64,000 nucleotides of DNA from Devosia sp. (lineage in GTDB: Bacteria > Pseudomonadota > Alphaproteobacteria > Rhizobiales > Devosiaceae). Under the pieces are notes generated by a model. The model saw only the letters and a list, made by a program, of their open reading frames with translations, was not told the origin of the DNA and made no database searches. A program made the translations under genes and the position numbers. The stretch lies in the NCBI RefSeq assembly GCF_028290435.1, contig NZ_JAQGJV010000074.1, forward strand, positions 248,001 to 312,000, written 5' to 3'. Shown here piece by piece: positions 20,166 to 33,597 of this stretch; within the stretch, counting starts at the first letter, position 1; each line of letters opens with the position of its first letter.

Positions 20166-21578
20166 TTGTATCGCCTTTCCCAAATCTGGCGCACCTCGAC
20201 GGTCCGGCTGACGGCGACGTTCATCCTGATTTTCGTGCTGTTCGCAATTCTGCTGCTGGCCTTCATCACCTGGCAATCCAGCGTGCAGATCCAGCGCCAG
20301 CAGACCGACGACATCGACCGCGAAATTCGCCAGCTGCAGCGCATCGAGAGCAATCAGGGCATTCGCGCACTCGCCTTCGCCGTCGACCGGTTTTCCAGCC
20401 GCCCGGGGCCGGGGGTCTACTATTTGGGCGATGCCGCCGGCCAATATCTACTTGGCAATGTCACCCAAATCCCCGTCGAGGCCCTGCGCGACCCGGGCGT
20501 CTACAGCTTCGATTACCAGCCGGCCAATCCCGTCCAAGACGACGGCGGGGATGACGAGCGCCCGCCGCGCCCAGGTTTCGCTGTCGTCCGCTCGGTGCAA
20601 CTCGATAACGGCATGGTCCTGGTCGTCGGCCGCGACGTGGTCGAGCGCCGCGGTTATTCGGCGATCATCGTGCAGAGCTTCCTCGTCGGCGTCATAGGCA
20701 TCATCCTGTTCTCCGTCGTCGCCGGTGGTATCACCGCGCGCCGCGTATTGCGCCGCATCGACACCATCCGCGATACCTCCACCAAGATCATGTCGGGCAA
20801 TCTCTCCGAACGCGTGCCGATTACCCGCCGCAACGACGAATTCGATGGCCTCGCCACCAATCTCAACGCCATGCTCGACCGCATCGAGCAACTGTTGCAG
20901 GGCCTCAAGGAGGTCACCGACAACGTCGCTCACGATCTCAAGACGCCGCTGACCCGCTTGCGCAACCAGGCCGAGGCCGCTTTGCGCGATGGGGCCAGCG
21001 ACCAGTCGCGGCAAAAGGCGCTCGAAACCACCATCGCCGAGAGCGACCGCCTGATCCAGACTTTCAACGCGCTGCTAATGATCGCGCGTGCCGAAGCCGG
21101 CGCCCCCTCTGGCGCACTGGCCGATGTCGATGTCAGCGCCGTCGTCGCCGATGTTGCCGAACTCTACGGCCCGGTAGCGGAGGACGAAGGGATCACCATC
21201 GAAACCGCGATCACCCCTGACGTGCACCTGCACGGCAATCGCGAGCTGATCGGCCAGGCCATGGTCAACCTGCTGGAAAACGCCGTCAAATACGCCAAGC
21301 CCCTTGCCGGCCCCGCCGGCCGCATTGCCGTCGGCCTGCGTCAGGCCGACGGCCGCGTCATCATCGAAGTCGCCGACAATGGCCCGGGCATTCCGCTCGA
21401 GGACCGCAAGCGCGTCATCGAACGCTTCGTACGCCTTGACGCCAGCCGCACAGAGACTGGCTCCGGCCTTGGCCTGTCTTTGGTCGATGCGGTGACGCGC
21501 CTCCACGGCGGCACCTTCAGCATCGAGGATAATGCCCCTGGCGTGCGCGCAGTGATGGATTTGCCGGGAGCTGCTTAA
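20166..21578 (+). CDS. Sensor histidine kinase
   Basis: HAMP, HisKA 'VTDNVAHDLKTPLTRLRNQAEAALRD', HATPase 'NLLENAVKYA...DNGPGIP...GSGLGLSLVDAV'; TTG start. Confidence 0.93.
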   Translation: MYRLSQIWRTSTVRLTATFILIFVLFAILLLAFITWQSSVQIQRQQTDDIDREIRQLQRIESNQGIRALAFAVDRFSSRPGPGVYYLGDAAGQYLLGNVTQIPVEALRDPGVYSFDYQPANPVQDDGGDDERPPRPGFAVVRSVQLDNGMVLVVGRDVVERRGYSAIIVQSFLVGVIGIILFSVVAGGITARRVLRRIDTIRDTSTKIMSGNLSERVPITRRNDEFDGLATNLNAMLDRIEQLLQGLKEVTDNVAHDLKTPLTRLRNQAEAALRDGASDQSRQKALETTIAESDRLIQTFNALLMIARAEAGAPSGALADVDVSAVVADVAELYGPVAEDEGITIETAITPDVHLHGNRELIGQAMVNLLENAVKYAKPLAGPAGRIAVGLRQADGRVIIEVADNGPGIPLEDRKRVIERFVRLDASRTETGSGLGLSLVDAVTRLHGGTFSIEDNAPGVRAVMDLPGAA

Positions 21579-21588
21579 GGTCCGATTG

Positions 21589-21646
21589 CCTCCACAACAC
21601 TCGATGTCACCCCGGCGCAGGCCGGGGTGACATCGTGAGTGTGAGG
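21589..21646. terminator. Extended hairpin after the histidine kinase gene (repeat-like)
   Basis: Perfect 14-bp core gatgtcaccccggc-gcag-gccggggtgacatc (21603-21634), with flanks ACACTC/GAGTGT extending the stem. Confidence 0.7.
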
Positions 21647-21706
21647 CGTTTAGTGCTCTGACCAACCCACCTTGCCCACCCGTCCACTCCAAGCTATCCC
21701 TCCCTC

Positions 21707-24592
21707 ATGGCCATCACCCTATCCCCGCTGCCCACCACCCCCCATCCCCGCGTAGACGCCTGGCTCACCGGCCTTCCCGCCGAAGACCGCGACACCATCG
21801 CGCCGGCCACCGCCACGCTCGGCCCCCTCCTCGAATCCGCGCCCTATCTGTTCGACCTCGCCGAGGCCAATACCCCCTGGCTCGCCGCGACCCTGTCGAT
21901 CAATCCCGACGCCGCCTTCGCCATCATCATCGACACCGTCACCACCGCCGGCCAAACCGCCCCCGACGACGCCACACTCTCGCCCATCCTTCGCACCGCC
22001 AAAAGCCGCACCGCGCTGCTCGCCGCCATCGCCGAAACCGGCGGCGCCTGGACCACCGCGCAATCCACCGCCGCCCTGTCCGATCTCGGCGACGCAGCGC
22101 TCGATGCGGCCCTCAATTTCCTAATGCGCCAAGCCCACGCCAAGGGCTTGCTCGCCATCCCTCTCGAACAAGCCACCGCCGCCAATTCCGGTCTCGCCCT
22201 CTTCGCCCTCGGCAAGCATGGCGGCCGCGAGCTCAACTACTCCTCCGATATCGACATCGTCGCTTTCTACGATCCCGAAAAGCCCGTACTAGCGGACCCG
22301 TCCGAGGCCGGCAAAACCTATTCCCGCATGGTGCAAAAGCTCGTCGGTCTGATGGAGGAACGCCGCGCCGGTGGCTACGTCTTCCGCACCGATCTGCGCC
22401 TCCGCCCCGATCCCGGCTCGACCCCGCTAGCGCTCTCCTTCGACGCCGCGCTCGCCTATTACGAAAGCCGGGGCCAGAACTGGGAGCGAGCCGCCTGGAT
22501 CAAGGCCCGCGCCTGCGCCGGCGACAAATCCGTGGGCGAGGCCTTCCTCAAGGAGCTCACCCCCTATGTGTGGCGCAAGCATCTCGACTACGCCATGATC
22601 GCCGATATCCAGGCCATGAAGCGCCAGATCAACATCGCCAAGAAAGTCGGCGATATCCGGGTCGAGGGCCACAACGTCAAGCTCGGTCGCGGCGGCATCC
22701 GCGAGATCGAGTTTTTCACCCAGACCCAGCAATTGATCGCTGGCGGCCGCGATCCCGACCTGCGCGTCAAGCCCACCGCGGTCGCGCTGGCGGCGCTGGC
22801 GAAGGCCAACTGGATCACCGCCAAGGCCGCCACCGAACTCACCCAAACCTATTGGTATCTCCGCGCCGTCGAAAACCGGCTGCAGATGCTGCGCGACGAG
22901 CAAACCCACATCATGCCCTCGACGCCCGACGAGGTCGCGGTCATCGCCCGCCTCATGGGCGAACCCGATCTGCAAAAATTCGAAACCGCCTACCGCGCCG
23001 CCCTCGAATTGGTGGCGAGCTACTACGCCGAACTCTTCACCGAAGGCGAATCCCTGGGCAGCGGCGAGGGCAACCTCGTCTTCACCGGCAGCGACGACGA
23101 CCCGGAAACGCTGGAAACCCTAGCCCGCATGGGTTTTGCCAACGGCCATCTCGCCAGCGAAACCGTGCGCAAATGGCACTATGGCGGTTACCCCGCCACC
23201 CGCGCCGCCGCCGCCCGCGCACAACTCACCGAACTGCTGCCCGCCCTGCTGGCCACGCTCGGAACCGCGGGCAATGCCGACGAGGCACTGGCGCGCTTCG
23301 ATAACTTCCTCTCGCGCCTTCCGTCCGGCGTGCAGCTCTTCGCCCTGCTGCGCACCCACCCGCAATTGCGCACGCTATTGGTGCAATTGCTCGCCTCCGC
23401 CCCCCGCATGGCCGAGTCGGTCATTCACCGCGCCCATGTCATGGATGGCCTGATCGATCCCGCCTTCGCCGACGACATCACCCGCCGCGAAGTCCTCGTC
23501 GGCAAGGTCGACAGCTTCCTCGCCGAAGCTCGCTCCTATGAGGAAATCATCGACCGCGCCCGCATCATCGGCCAGGAGCAGAAATTCCTCATCGCCGCCG
23601 GCCTGCTCTCGGGCACCGTGACCGCCACTATGGCAGGCGAACAGTTCACCGCCCTCGCCGAAACGCTGCTGCAGCGCCTGTTCGGCAATGTGCGCGCCGA
23701 GTTCGAGCGCCGCCATGGCACCATTCCCGGGGGCAGGGTGGCCCTGCTGGCTTTCGGTAAGATGGCGAGCCGTGAAATGACGGTCACTTCCGACCTCGAT
23801 TTCATCATGCTCTACGATGCCCCCGATACTGAATCCGACGGCGCCAAGCCCCTCAGCACCAATCACTATTTCACCCGCCTGACCCAGCGCCTCGTCGCCG
23901 CCATCACCGCGCCGACCGCCGAAGGCGTGCTCTACGAGGCCGATATGCGCCTGCGGCCCTCCGGCAATGCCGGCCCGCTGGCCACCGGCCTGCCGGGCTT
24001 CCGCAATTACCACCGCGACAATGCTTGGACCTGGGAACATCTGGCGCTCAGCCGGGCCCGCGTCGTCATGGCCGATGGCGAGCTTGGTTATGAGGTCGAT
24101 GCCGCTATCGCCGAGGTCATGCAACGCCACCGCGATGTCGAAAAAACCATCACCGAAGTGGTCTCGATGCGCGCCCTGATGGCTCGCGAACGCCCGGCCC
24201 GCCATCCCTTCGATCTTAAACTGGCCGAAGGCGGCCTGGTCGACCTCGAATTCATCGCCCAATCGGCGCAGCTCGTGGCCGGCGACAGCATCGGCCTGCC
24301 GCAAGCCCTGACCGCGCGCGTGCTGACGCGGCTCGGCGAAACCGGCCTCGTCCCCGAAGGCGCCCGCCTGGCCGAAATCCACGACGTCTATTCCACCGTG
24401 CTGCAAGTCATGAGCAGCGCTTTGGTGCATCCGTTCAAGGACGAAGCCTGGACCGACGCCTTCAAGGAATTACTCGCCGGCCTGACCCACTACCCCGATT
24501 TCGGCCGGCTGGAACTCGACCTCAAGTCGATGCAAGCCGAAGTCCGCGCCGCGGCCGACGCCTGGTACGCCAAGGCCCGAACGCTGGCCTGA
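21707..24592 (+). CDS. glnE: Bifunctional glutamine-synthetase adenylyltransferase/deadenylase
   Basis: 961 aa; two nucleotidyltransferase halves 'GKHGGRELNYSSDIDIVAFYD' and 'GKMASREMTVTSDLDFIMLYD'. Confidence 0.96.
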   Translation: MAITLSPLPTTPHPRVDAWLTGLPAEDRDTIAPATATLGPLLESAPYLFDLAEANTPWLAATLSINPDAAFAIIIDTVTTAGQTAPDDATLSPILRTAKSRTALLAAIAETGGAWTTAQSTAALSDLGDAALDAALNFLMRQAHAKGLLAIPLEQATAANSGLALFALGKHGGRELNYSSDIDIVAFYDPEKPVLADPSEAGKTYSRMVQKLVGLMEERRAGGYVFRTDLRLRPDPGSTPLALSFDAALAYYESRGQNWERAAWIKARACAGDKSVGEAFLKELTPYVWRKHLDYAMIADIQAMKRQINIAKKVGDIRVEGHNVKLGRGGIREIEFFTQTQQLIAGGRDPDLRVKPTAVALAALAKANWITAKAATELTQTYWYLRAVENRLQMLRDEQTHIMPSTPDEVAVIARLMGEPDLQKFETAYRAALELVASYYAELFTEGESLGSGEGNLVFTGSDDDPETLETLARMGFANGHLASETVRKWHYGGYPATRAAAARAQLTELLPALLATLGTAGNADEALARFDNFLSRLPSGVQLFALLRTHPQLRTLLVQLLASAPRMAESVIHRAHVMDGLIDPAFADDITRREVLVGKVDSFLAEARSYEEIIDRARIIGQEQKFLIAAGLLSGTVTATMAGEQFTALAETLLQRLFGNVRAEFERRHGTIPGGRVALLAFGKMASREMTVTSDLDFIMLYDAPDTESDGAKPLSTNHYFTRLTQRLVAAITAPTAEGVLYEADMRLRPSGNAGPLATGLPGFRNYHRDNAWTWEHLALSRARVVMADGELGYEVDAAIAEVMQRHRDVEKTITEVVSMRALMARERPARHPFDLKLAEGGLVDLEFIAQSAQLVAGDSIGLPQALTARVLTRLGETGLVPEGARLAEIHDVYSTVLQVMSSALVHPFKDEAWTDAFKELLAGLTHYPDFGRLELDLKSMQAEVRAAADAWYAKARTLA

Positions 24593-26185
24593 CTACTCCG
24601 CCGCCACCATGGCCTGCATACTCTGCAGCGGCAGGGAAATCGCTACCGTCGTCCCCAGCGACAAGCTGGAATCGATGGCGATGCGGCCACCGCTGAGTTC
24701 GGCTATGGCGCGGGCGATGGAAATGCCCAGTCCCGGGCCCATGCCCTCACGGGTAAAGGTTGCGTCGCCCAAGGCGAACGGGTGGGACAGCGTCGCCAGC
24801 CGTTCTTCGCTCATGCCCAGACCAGTATCGGAAATCTCGATCACGAGGCCATCCCGCGCCGCATAGGCCGCCATGGTCACGCTGCCGCCGCTGGGGGTAA
24901 ACCGGATCGCGTTGTCCACGATGTTGCCCAGCATGCGTTGCAGGCCCATTCCATCGCCATGGAGTACCGCGCCAGTCGCTGCGCCCATGATGACATTCAC
25001 GCCGGCCCGCACTGCCTGGCCACGGAAGCGTTGGGCCACGCTCTCGATCAGCCCATCCACCGCGATCGGATCGACCCGCAATTCCTTCTGGCCGCTTTCG
25101 AGTTCGGTGAAGTCAAGAATGGTCGCGAACGAGGCCAGCAGGCGCTCGCCGCTTGTCTTGATCGACTGCACGTAATCGGCATAGCGCGCGTCGCCCAGCG
25201 GCCCATAGGTCTGGTGCCGCATCAGCTCGGCAAAGCCGATGATATGGTTGAGCGGGGTGCGGATATCGTGGCTGAGATGGGCCAGGAAGTTGGTCTTGGC
25301 GACGCTCGCAGCTTCGGCCTTAAGCTTTTCCTCGTGATAGCGCCGGGCCAGTAGGCGCTGTTCCTCGCGAATGGACCGCAGCATGCTGTCGGTCCGTTTG
25401 CGTTCCGTAACGTCGCTGACCAGCGTCATGAAGCTGCCGTCGCCGATCGGGCGCTCGTCGATCAACAGGCACGTGCCGTCTTCGCGATGCAGTTCCAGCA
25501 GGCGGTTATTGTCCTCGCCGTTGACCAGCTTCATATGGCCCCCCGCGATCAATTGCTTGACCACCTCGGCATAGGCCAAATCCTTGCCGCCGAGCATGAG
25601 CCCATCGCGGTATTGCTCATTGCAGACGATCAGCCGTCCAGCCGCCGTCCAGCACGCGACGCCCATCGGTATTACCGATGCCATGGTCTGGTAGTTCTGC
25701 CTCTGCATGGCGTTGGGCATGGTAGCCGTCTTGGCGCGGAAATAGGCCAGCCCGATAATCAGGAAAGCGACGAGATAAGCGCCCAGCCCGCGTTGCCAGA
25801 CGCCAGCCAGCGCCTCGGTCTGCTCGCGCGCCAGCGACAGCACGCCTAGATCGCCCGCCGGGATATCCTGGCTGACGAGACCCGCATCGGCCGGGGCATC
25901 CGCAGCCCGAAAGCTGGCGCGCATGGCGGGCGAATAGCGGCTGACGGCGCCCGATAGTCCAGCTTTGGCCGTATCGGGTGAGACGTCGGCAATATCCCTG
26001 AGGATCGAGCGCCCAATACTGGATAATTCCCCACGCGCCTCGTGCAGGGTGCGAACGCCGTCGTAGATCACGAACAGGGTAGCGGCCAGGATTGCCGTGA
26101 GGGCGACCGCGGACGTCACGGGCGAAAGGCCTTGCCGGATTGCTCGCTTGGATTTCGGGGCAATATTGCCCCGCTTTCCGCGCAT
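24593..26185 (-). CDS. PAS-containing sensor histidine kinase
   Basis: HisKA 'LAHLSHDIRTPLNHIIGFAELM', HATPase 'GNIVDNAIRFTPSGG'. ATG 26185 has SD GAAGGAG 8 nt upstream, preferred over the longer ORF start at 26308. Confidence 0.88.
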   Translation of the reverse strand: MRGKRGNIAPKSKRAIRQGLSPVTSAVALTAILAATLFVIYDGVRTLHEARGELSSIGRSILRDIADVSPDTAKAGLSGAVSRYSPAMRASFRAADAPADAGLVSQDIPAGDLGVLSLAREQTEALAGVWQRGLGAYLVAFLIIGLAYFRAKTATMPNAMQRQNYQTMASVIPMGVACWTAAGRLIVCNEQYRDGLMLGGKDLAYAEVVKQLIAGGHMKLVNGEDNNRLLELHREDGTCLLIDERPIGDGSFMTLVSDVTERKRTDSMLRSIREEQRLLARRYHEEKLKAEAASVAKTNFLAHLSHDIRTPLNHIIGFAELMRHQTYGPLGDARYADYVQSIKTSGERLLASFATILDFTELESGQKELRVDPIAVDGLIESVAQRFRGQAVRAGVNVIMGAATGAVLHGDGMGLQRMLGNIVDNAIRFTPSGGSVTMAAYAARDGLVIEISDTGLGMSEERLATLSHPFALGDATFTREGMGPGLGISIARAIAELSGGRIAIDSSLSLGTTVAISLPLQSMQAMVAAE

Positions 26186-26352
26186 GTTTGCCGCTCCTTC
26201 ATCAACGCTGAATCGTTCAGCGCCGACGCCGGACAAGTCCGCCGACCGCATGCAAAACTCCATGAGTGTCAGGGAAATCAGCCCACCCGATTTGCCCTTA
26301 ACAAACAATGAATCAAGCCACCCCGCCCTGTCCAGAGTCGCTTTCTGTACAG

Positions 26353-26387
26353 TTCAGGCGACCCGAGAAATTCGCGAGTCGCCTGAA
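26353..26387. terminator. Hairpin downstream of pepN
   Basis: ttcaggcgac ... gtcgcctgaa 10-bp arms with inner cga/tcg; no U-tract. Confidence 0.45.
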
Positions 26388-26428
26388 TCACTTAGCCCAA
26401 AAGAAAAATTTTGCTACCGCAGGAGAAC

Positions 26429-29068
26429 TTAACCCGCCAGCGTCCGGGTCAGGATGTCTGCCGTGTTGCGGCTCAAATCACCCTTGGATTGCAGTGCCGT
26501 GAGTGCCGCTTTTGCCGCTGCGCGACGCACCGGTTCGAGCATCGGCCAGATGCGGAAGCCGGTCAGCACCCGTGCGGCGACCTGCGGATTGCGCGTGTCC
26601 ACATCGGCCACGAAATCCGCCACGAACCGGAAGCCGGCGCCGTCCGGACGCGCGAACTGCTTTGGGTTGTTCATCGCAAACGCCCCCACCAGCGCCCGTA
26701 GCCGGTTTGGATTGTTCTTGGGGAAGTTCGGATCGGCCAGGATCGCCCTGACCCGCTCCAGCACGCCATCGTCCTGCGCGCTGGCCGATATGCTCAGCCA
26801 CTTGTCCAGCACCAGCGGATCGCCGCCAAACTTGGTGCGGAAATCGGCCAGCAACACCGGTGCTTCCGCCGTCCACGCAGCGCCGGACACGGCCAAAGCC
26901 GCGAACCGATCCGTCATGTTGGATGCGTCCGCATATTGCTGCGCCGCCAGTTTCGGCCCCTCGGACGCGCCACTGGCAACCAGCAGCCCAAGCAGCCTGT
27001 TGCGCAGCGCCCGACGGCCCGAACTTGCCGCGTCGGGCACGTAGGGCAGGTCGCTCGTCAGCTTGATATAGGCCGCCGTCAATTGGCTGGTCAGCGGTCC
27101 GAATACAGCGCGGTTGAGCTGGTCGCGCACATCATGGACCTTTGCCGGATCGATATCCTTGCCGATTGTCCGCGCGATCAGCGCTTCCCCAGGCAGCACC
27201 AGCGCCAGCGCCTTGAACGCATCATCCAGATTGTCGTTGGCCAGCGTATCTGCCATCGCCTGACGCAAGGCAGTGACCGCGTCCTCCGCCCATGGCGTGC
27301 CATTCACGGCGCCAACTGCCAGCGCCATGCTGACATCCTGCAGCGCCTGCCAGCGTCCAAACGGGTCGCTGTCATGACGCGCCAGGAACAGGCGGTCCTC
27401 CTGCGTCAGCGTCGTGGTCATGGTGACCGGCGCCGAAAAACCCCGCAGCAGCGACGGCACCGGCCTGTTGGCCACTCCGGTAAAGACGATTTCGGCGCTG
27501 TCGTTGCTAAGCACGATCATGTCGTCGCGCACGTCGCCGCCGCTCACGCCGCTCCAGCCCATCGCGCTGCCATTCGGCCCGATCAGCCCGAACTTGATCG
27601 GCATCACCAGCGCCTGCTTGGTCGGCTGGCCCGGCGTCGGCTCGGTCTTCTGCTCCAGCTTCAGCCGATAGGTCTGCGCCGCCGCGTCATAGCTGTCGCT
27701 GACCGTCAGCTTGGGCGTACCCGCCTGCAGATACCAGGTCTGGAACTGGCTGAGGTCAATCTGGTTGGCCTCGGCGAACACCGCGAGGAACGCTTCGATC
27801 GTCGTCGCCCGCCCGTCATGGCGCTCGAAATAAAGGTCCATCCCCTTGCGGAAGCCAGCCTCGCCCAGCAGCGTCGCCAGCATGCGCACGATTTCGGCGC
27901 CCTTTTCGTAGACTGTCGCCGTGTAGAAATTGTTGATCTCGCGATACTGGTCCGGCCGGGCAGGGTGGGCCAGCGGCCCGCCATCCTCGGGGAACTGGGC
28001 CGAGCGCAACGTCTGCACGTCCGAGATGCGCTTGACCGCCCGCGAGCGCTCGTCGCTGGTGAATTCCTGGTCGCGATAGACCGTCAGCCCTTCCTTGAGG
28101 CAGAGCTGAAACCAGTCGCGGCAGGTGATGCGATTACCCGTCCAGTTGTGGAAATATTCATGCGCGATGACGCGCTCGATATTCTCATAGTCCCCGTCGG
28201 TCGCCGTATCCGGCTTGGCGAACACCAGCTTGTCGTTGAAGATATTGAGGCCCTTGTTCTCCATCGCGCCGAAGTTGAAATCGGACACGGCGACGATGTT
28301 GAAGATATCCAGGTCATACTCACGCCCGAACCGCCGTTCGTCCCAGCTCATCGACCGCTTGAGGCTGTCCATCGCCCAATGGCACTGATCTTCCTTGCCG
28401 TGCTCGCAATAGATCGCCAGGTCCACTTTGCGGCGCGACGCGGTGGTGAAGTTGTCGGTGATCGAACCCAGATCCCCCGCCACCAGCGCAAACAGATAGG
28501 CCGGCTTCGGATGCGGGTCTTCCCACACGGCGTAATGCATCCCGTCGCCCGCGTCGCCGGCACCGATCTTGTTGCCATTGGCCAGCAGCACCGGAGCGAT
28601 ATCGCGCGGCGCCGTCATCGTCACTTTGAACACCGCCAGATTGTCCGGCCGGTCGAGATAATAGGTGATCCGCCGGAACCCCTCCGGCTCGCACTGCGTG
28701 CACCACGTGCCGCTCGAACGATACAACCCCATCAGCCGCGTATTGGTCTCGGGCTTCAGGCTAACCTCGGTCTCCAGCACAAACCGGCGCAGCGGCGGCT
28801 CCACGATGGTCAGGCTATCCGCGTCTGCCGCATAGGATGACACCATCAGCGGCGCCCCGTCGATCGCCACCGAGGTCAGCGTCAATTCATTCCCGTCCAG
28901 CACCAGTGGCGTGCCCGGTTCGGTGCCCTCACGCGGCTCCACCGTCAACAGCGCCCGCACCCGCGTGCTTTCCGCGGTGATGCGGAAATCGAGATCGACT
29001 GCGACGATCGCATAGGGGCTTGGCGTGTAGTCCTTGAGGTAGATCGTATGTTCGCTGTCGGTGCGCAT
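26429..29068 (-). CDS. pepN: Aminopeptidase N
   Basis: 'NFGAMENKGLNIFNDK', 'IAHEYFHNWTGNRITCRDWFQLCLKEGLTV' (HEXXH and M1 motifs). Confidence 0.96.
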   Translation of the reverse strand: MRTDSEHTIYLKDYTPSPYAIVAVDLDFRITAESTRVRALLTVEPREGTEPGTPLVLDGNELTLTSVAIDGAPLMVSSYAADADSLTIVEPPLRRFVLETEVSLKPETNTRLMGLYRSSGTWCTQCEPEGFRRITYYLDRPDNLAVFKVTMTAPRDIAPVLLANGNKIGAGDAGDGMHYAVWEDPHPKPAYLFALVAGDLGSITDNFTTASRRKVDLAIYCEHGKEDQCHWAMDSLKRSMSWDERRFGREYDLDIFNIVAVSDFNFGAMENKGLNIFNDKLVFAKPDTATDGDYENIERVIAHEYFHNWTGNRITCRDWFQLCLKEGLTVYRDQEFTSDERSRAVKRISDVQTLRSAQFPEDGGPLAHPARPDQYREINNFYTATVYEKGAEIVRMLATLLGEAGFRKGMDLYFERHDGRATTIEAFLAVFAEANQIDLSQFQTWYLQAGTPKLTVSDSYDAAAQTYRLKLEQKTEPTPGQPTKQALVMPIKFGLIGPNGSAMGWSGVSGGDVRDDMIVLSNDSAEIVFTGVANRPVPSLLRGFSAPVTMTTTLTQEDRLFLARHDSDPFGRWQALQDVSMALAVGAVNGTPWAEDAVTALRQAMADTLANDNLDDAFKALALVLPGEALIARTIGKDIDPAKVHDVRDQLNRAVFGPLTSQLTAAYIKLTSDLPYVPDAASSGRRALRNRLLGLLVASGASEGPKLAAQQYADASNMTDRFAALAVSGAAWTAEAPVLLADFRTKFGGDPLVLDKWLSISASAQDDGVLERVRAILADPNFPKNNPNRLRALVGAFAMNNPKQFARPDGAGFRFVADFVADVDTRNPQVAARVLTGFRIWPMLEPVRRAAAKAALTALQSKGDLSRNTADILTRTLAG

Positions 29069-29382
29069 GAGCGGGTCCGTTAAAATCGATACTCTTGAAA
29101 TCGATTGTGGCCAGCCCGCAACAGCAGACTCGCCGCAATCGTGTACTCTGGGCGGCTAGCGACCGCGTGAGCATTCTTCTACGCCAATTAGGACGGCATT
29201 GGGGAGGGGGTATCGCGGGTGGCGCTACACCGCTCCTCTGCGCAATTGTGCGTATCGAACGGTACCCAAATTTTTCCCGTCGGCGTCGATTTGCCATCGG
29301 CCCATTCGTCCTTGACCTCAGCCACGCTTGAGGTTGTACGAGCTGTGGCCATGTCAAATGATGATCCTGCGGGACCAGAACT

Positions 29383-31245
<1,863 letters not shown>

Positions 31246-31273
31246 ACCGAGGTTTCCGCAAACGCGGTCTATT

Positions 31274-31397
31274 CCCTCCCCCTTGAGGGGAGGGCTAGGG
31301 TGGGGGGAAGCCTCAACCGGAGTGGAGCCAGTCAAGACGAAGCTCCACTCTGTCCCAGGAACCCCCACCCCGGACCCCTCCCCTCAAGGGGGAGGGT
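31274..31397. repeat. Large nested palindromic intergenic element between ABC copies 1 and 2
   Basis: ccctcccccttgaggggaggg-ctagggtggggg ... cccccaccccggacccctcccctcaagggggaggg; inner stem agtggagc/gctccact. Confidence 0.85.
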
Positions 31398-31443
31398 GAC
31401 GACTGAACCACCAACGTCTTCAACCCAACCAAGGAGAACCCAG

Positions 31444-31548
31444 ATGGGTGACAATATCGAAACGGCCATTCTCGCGAGCTCAGGTCCCGCAATCAAGGCA
31501 GCGACCCGAAGCACCAAGCGCAAACCCATGGACCGATACCGACCCTGA
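31444..31548 (+). CDS. Possible 34-aa small protein
   Basis: MGDNIETAILASSGPAIKAATRSTKRKPMDRYRP; AAGGAG at 31431-31436, 7 nt upstream of ATG. Confidence 0.4.
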   Translation: MGDNIETAILASSGPAIKAATRSTKRKPMDRYRP

Positions 31549-31598
31549 TCTGAGCCCAGAAACCTCAGACAGGCGCGGCTCACAATAACGAGCTAAAA

Positions 31599-33461
<1,863 letters not shown>

Positions 33462-33470
33462 TTGCCCAGC

Positions 33471-33500
33471 GCGGGGGCGGCCCACATCAGCCGCCCCCGC
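33471..33500. terminator. GC-rich hairpin after ABC copy 2
   Basis: gcgggggcgg-cccacatcag-ccgcccccgc, perfect 10-bp stem 10 bp after the stop codon. Confidence 0.6.
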
Positions 33501-33597
33501 ACCGACCTTTCTGCGAATTAACCTGGGCCGCCCAAAACCAACTGGACCCGCACCTGTGTCGGAACCACAATCGCTCCCGCACAGTTCCGGATGTCCA

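Noticed and set aside
26936-28840. 634-aa plus-strand ORF opposite pepN
   Set aside because: Arg/His/Gln-rich shadow translation; pepN motifs are on the minus strand.
31300-31443. Upstream extension of the small ORF (82-aa version)
   Set aside because: It translates the palindromic repeat itself (PHPGPLPSRGR...); only the part from ATG 31444 has an SD.
33561-33586. EcfG-like general-stress promoter GGAAC-N17-AGTT before ABC copy 3
   Set aside because: The -10 is imperfect (AGTT rather than CGTT), would leave almost no leader before ATG 33598, and GGAAC...GTTCC may simply be an inverted repeat.
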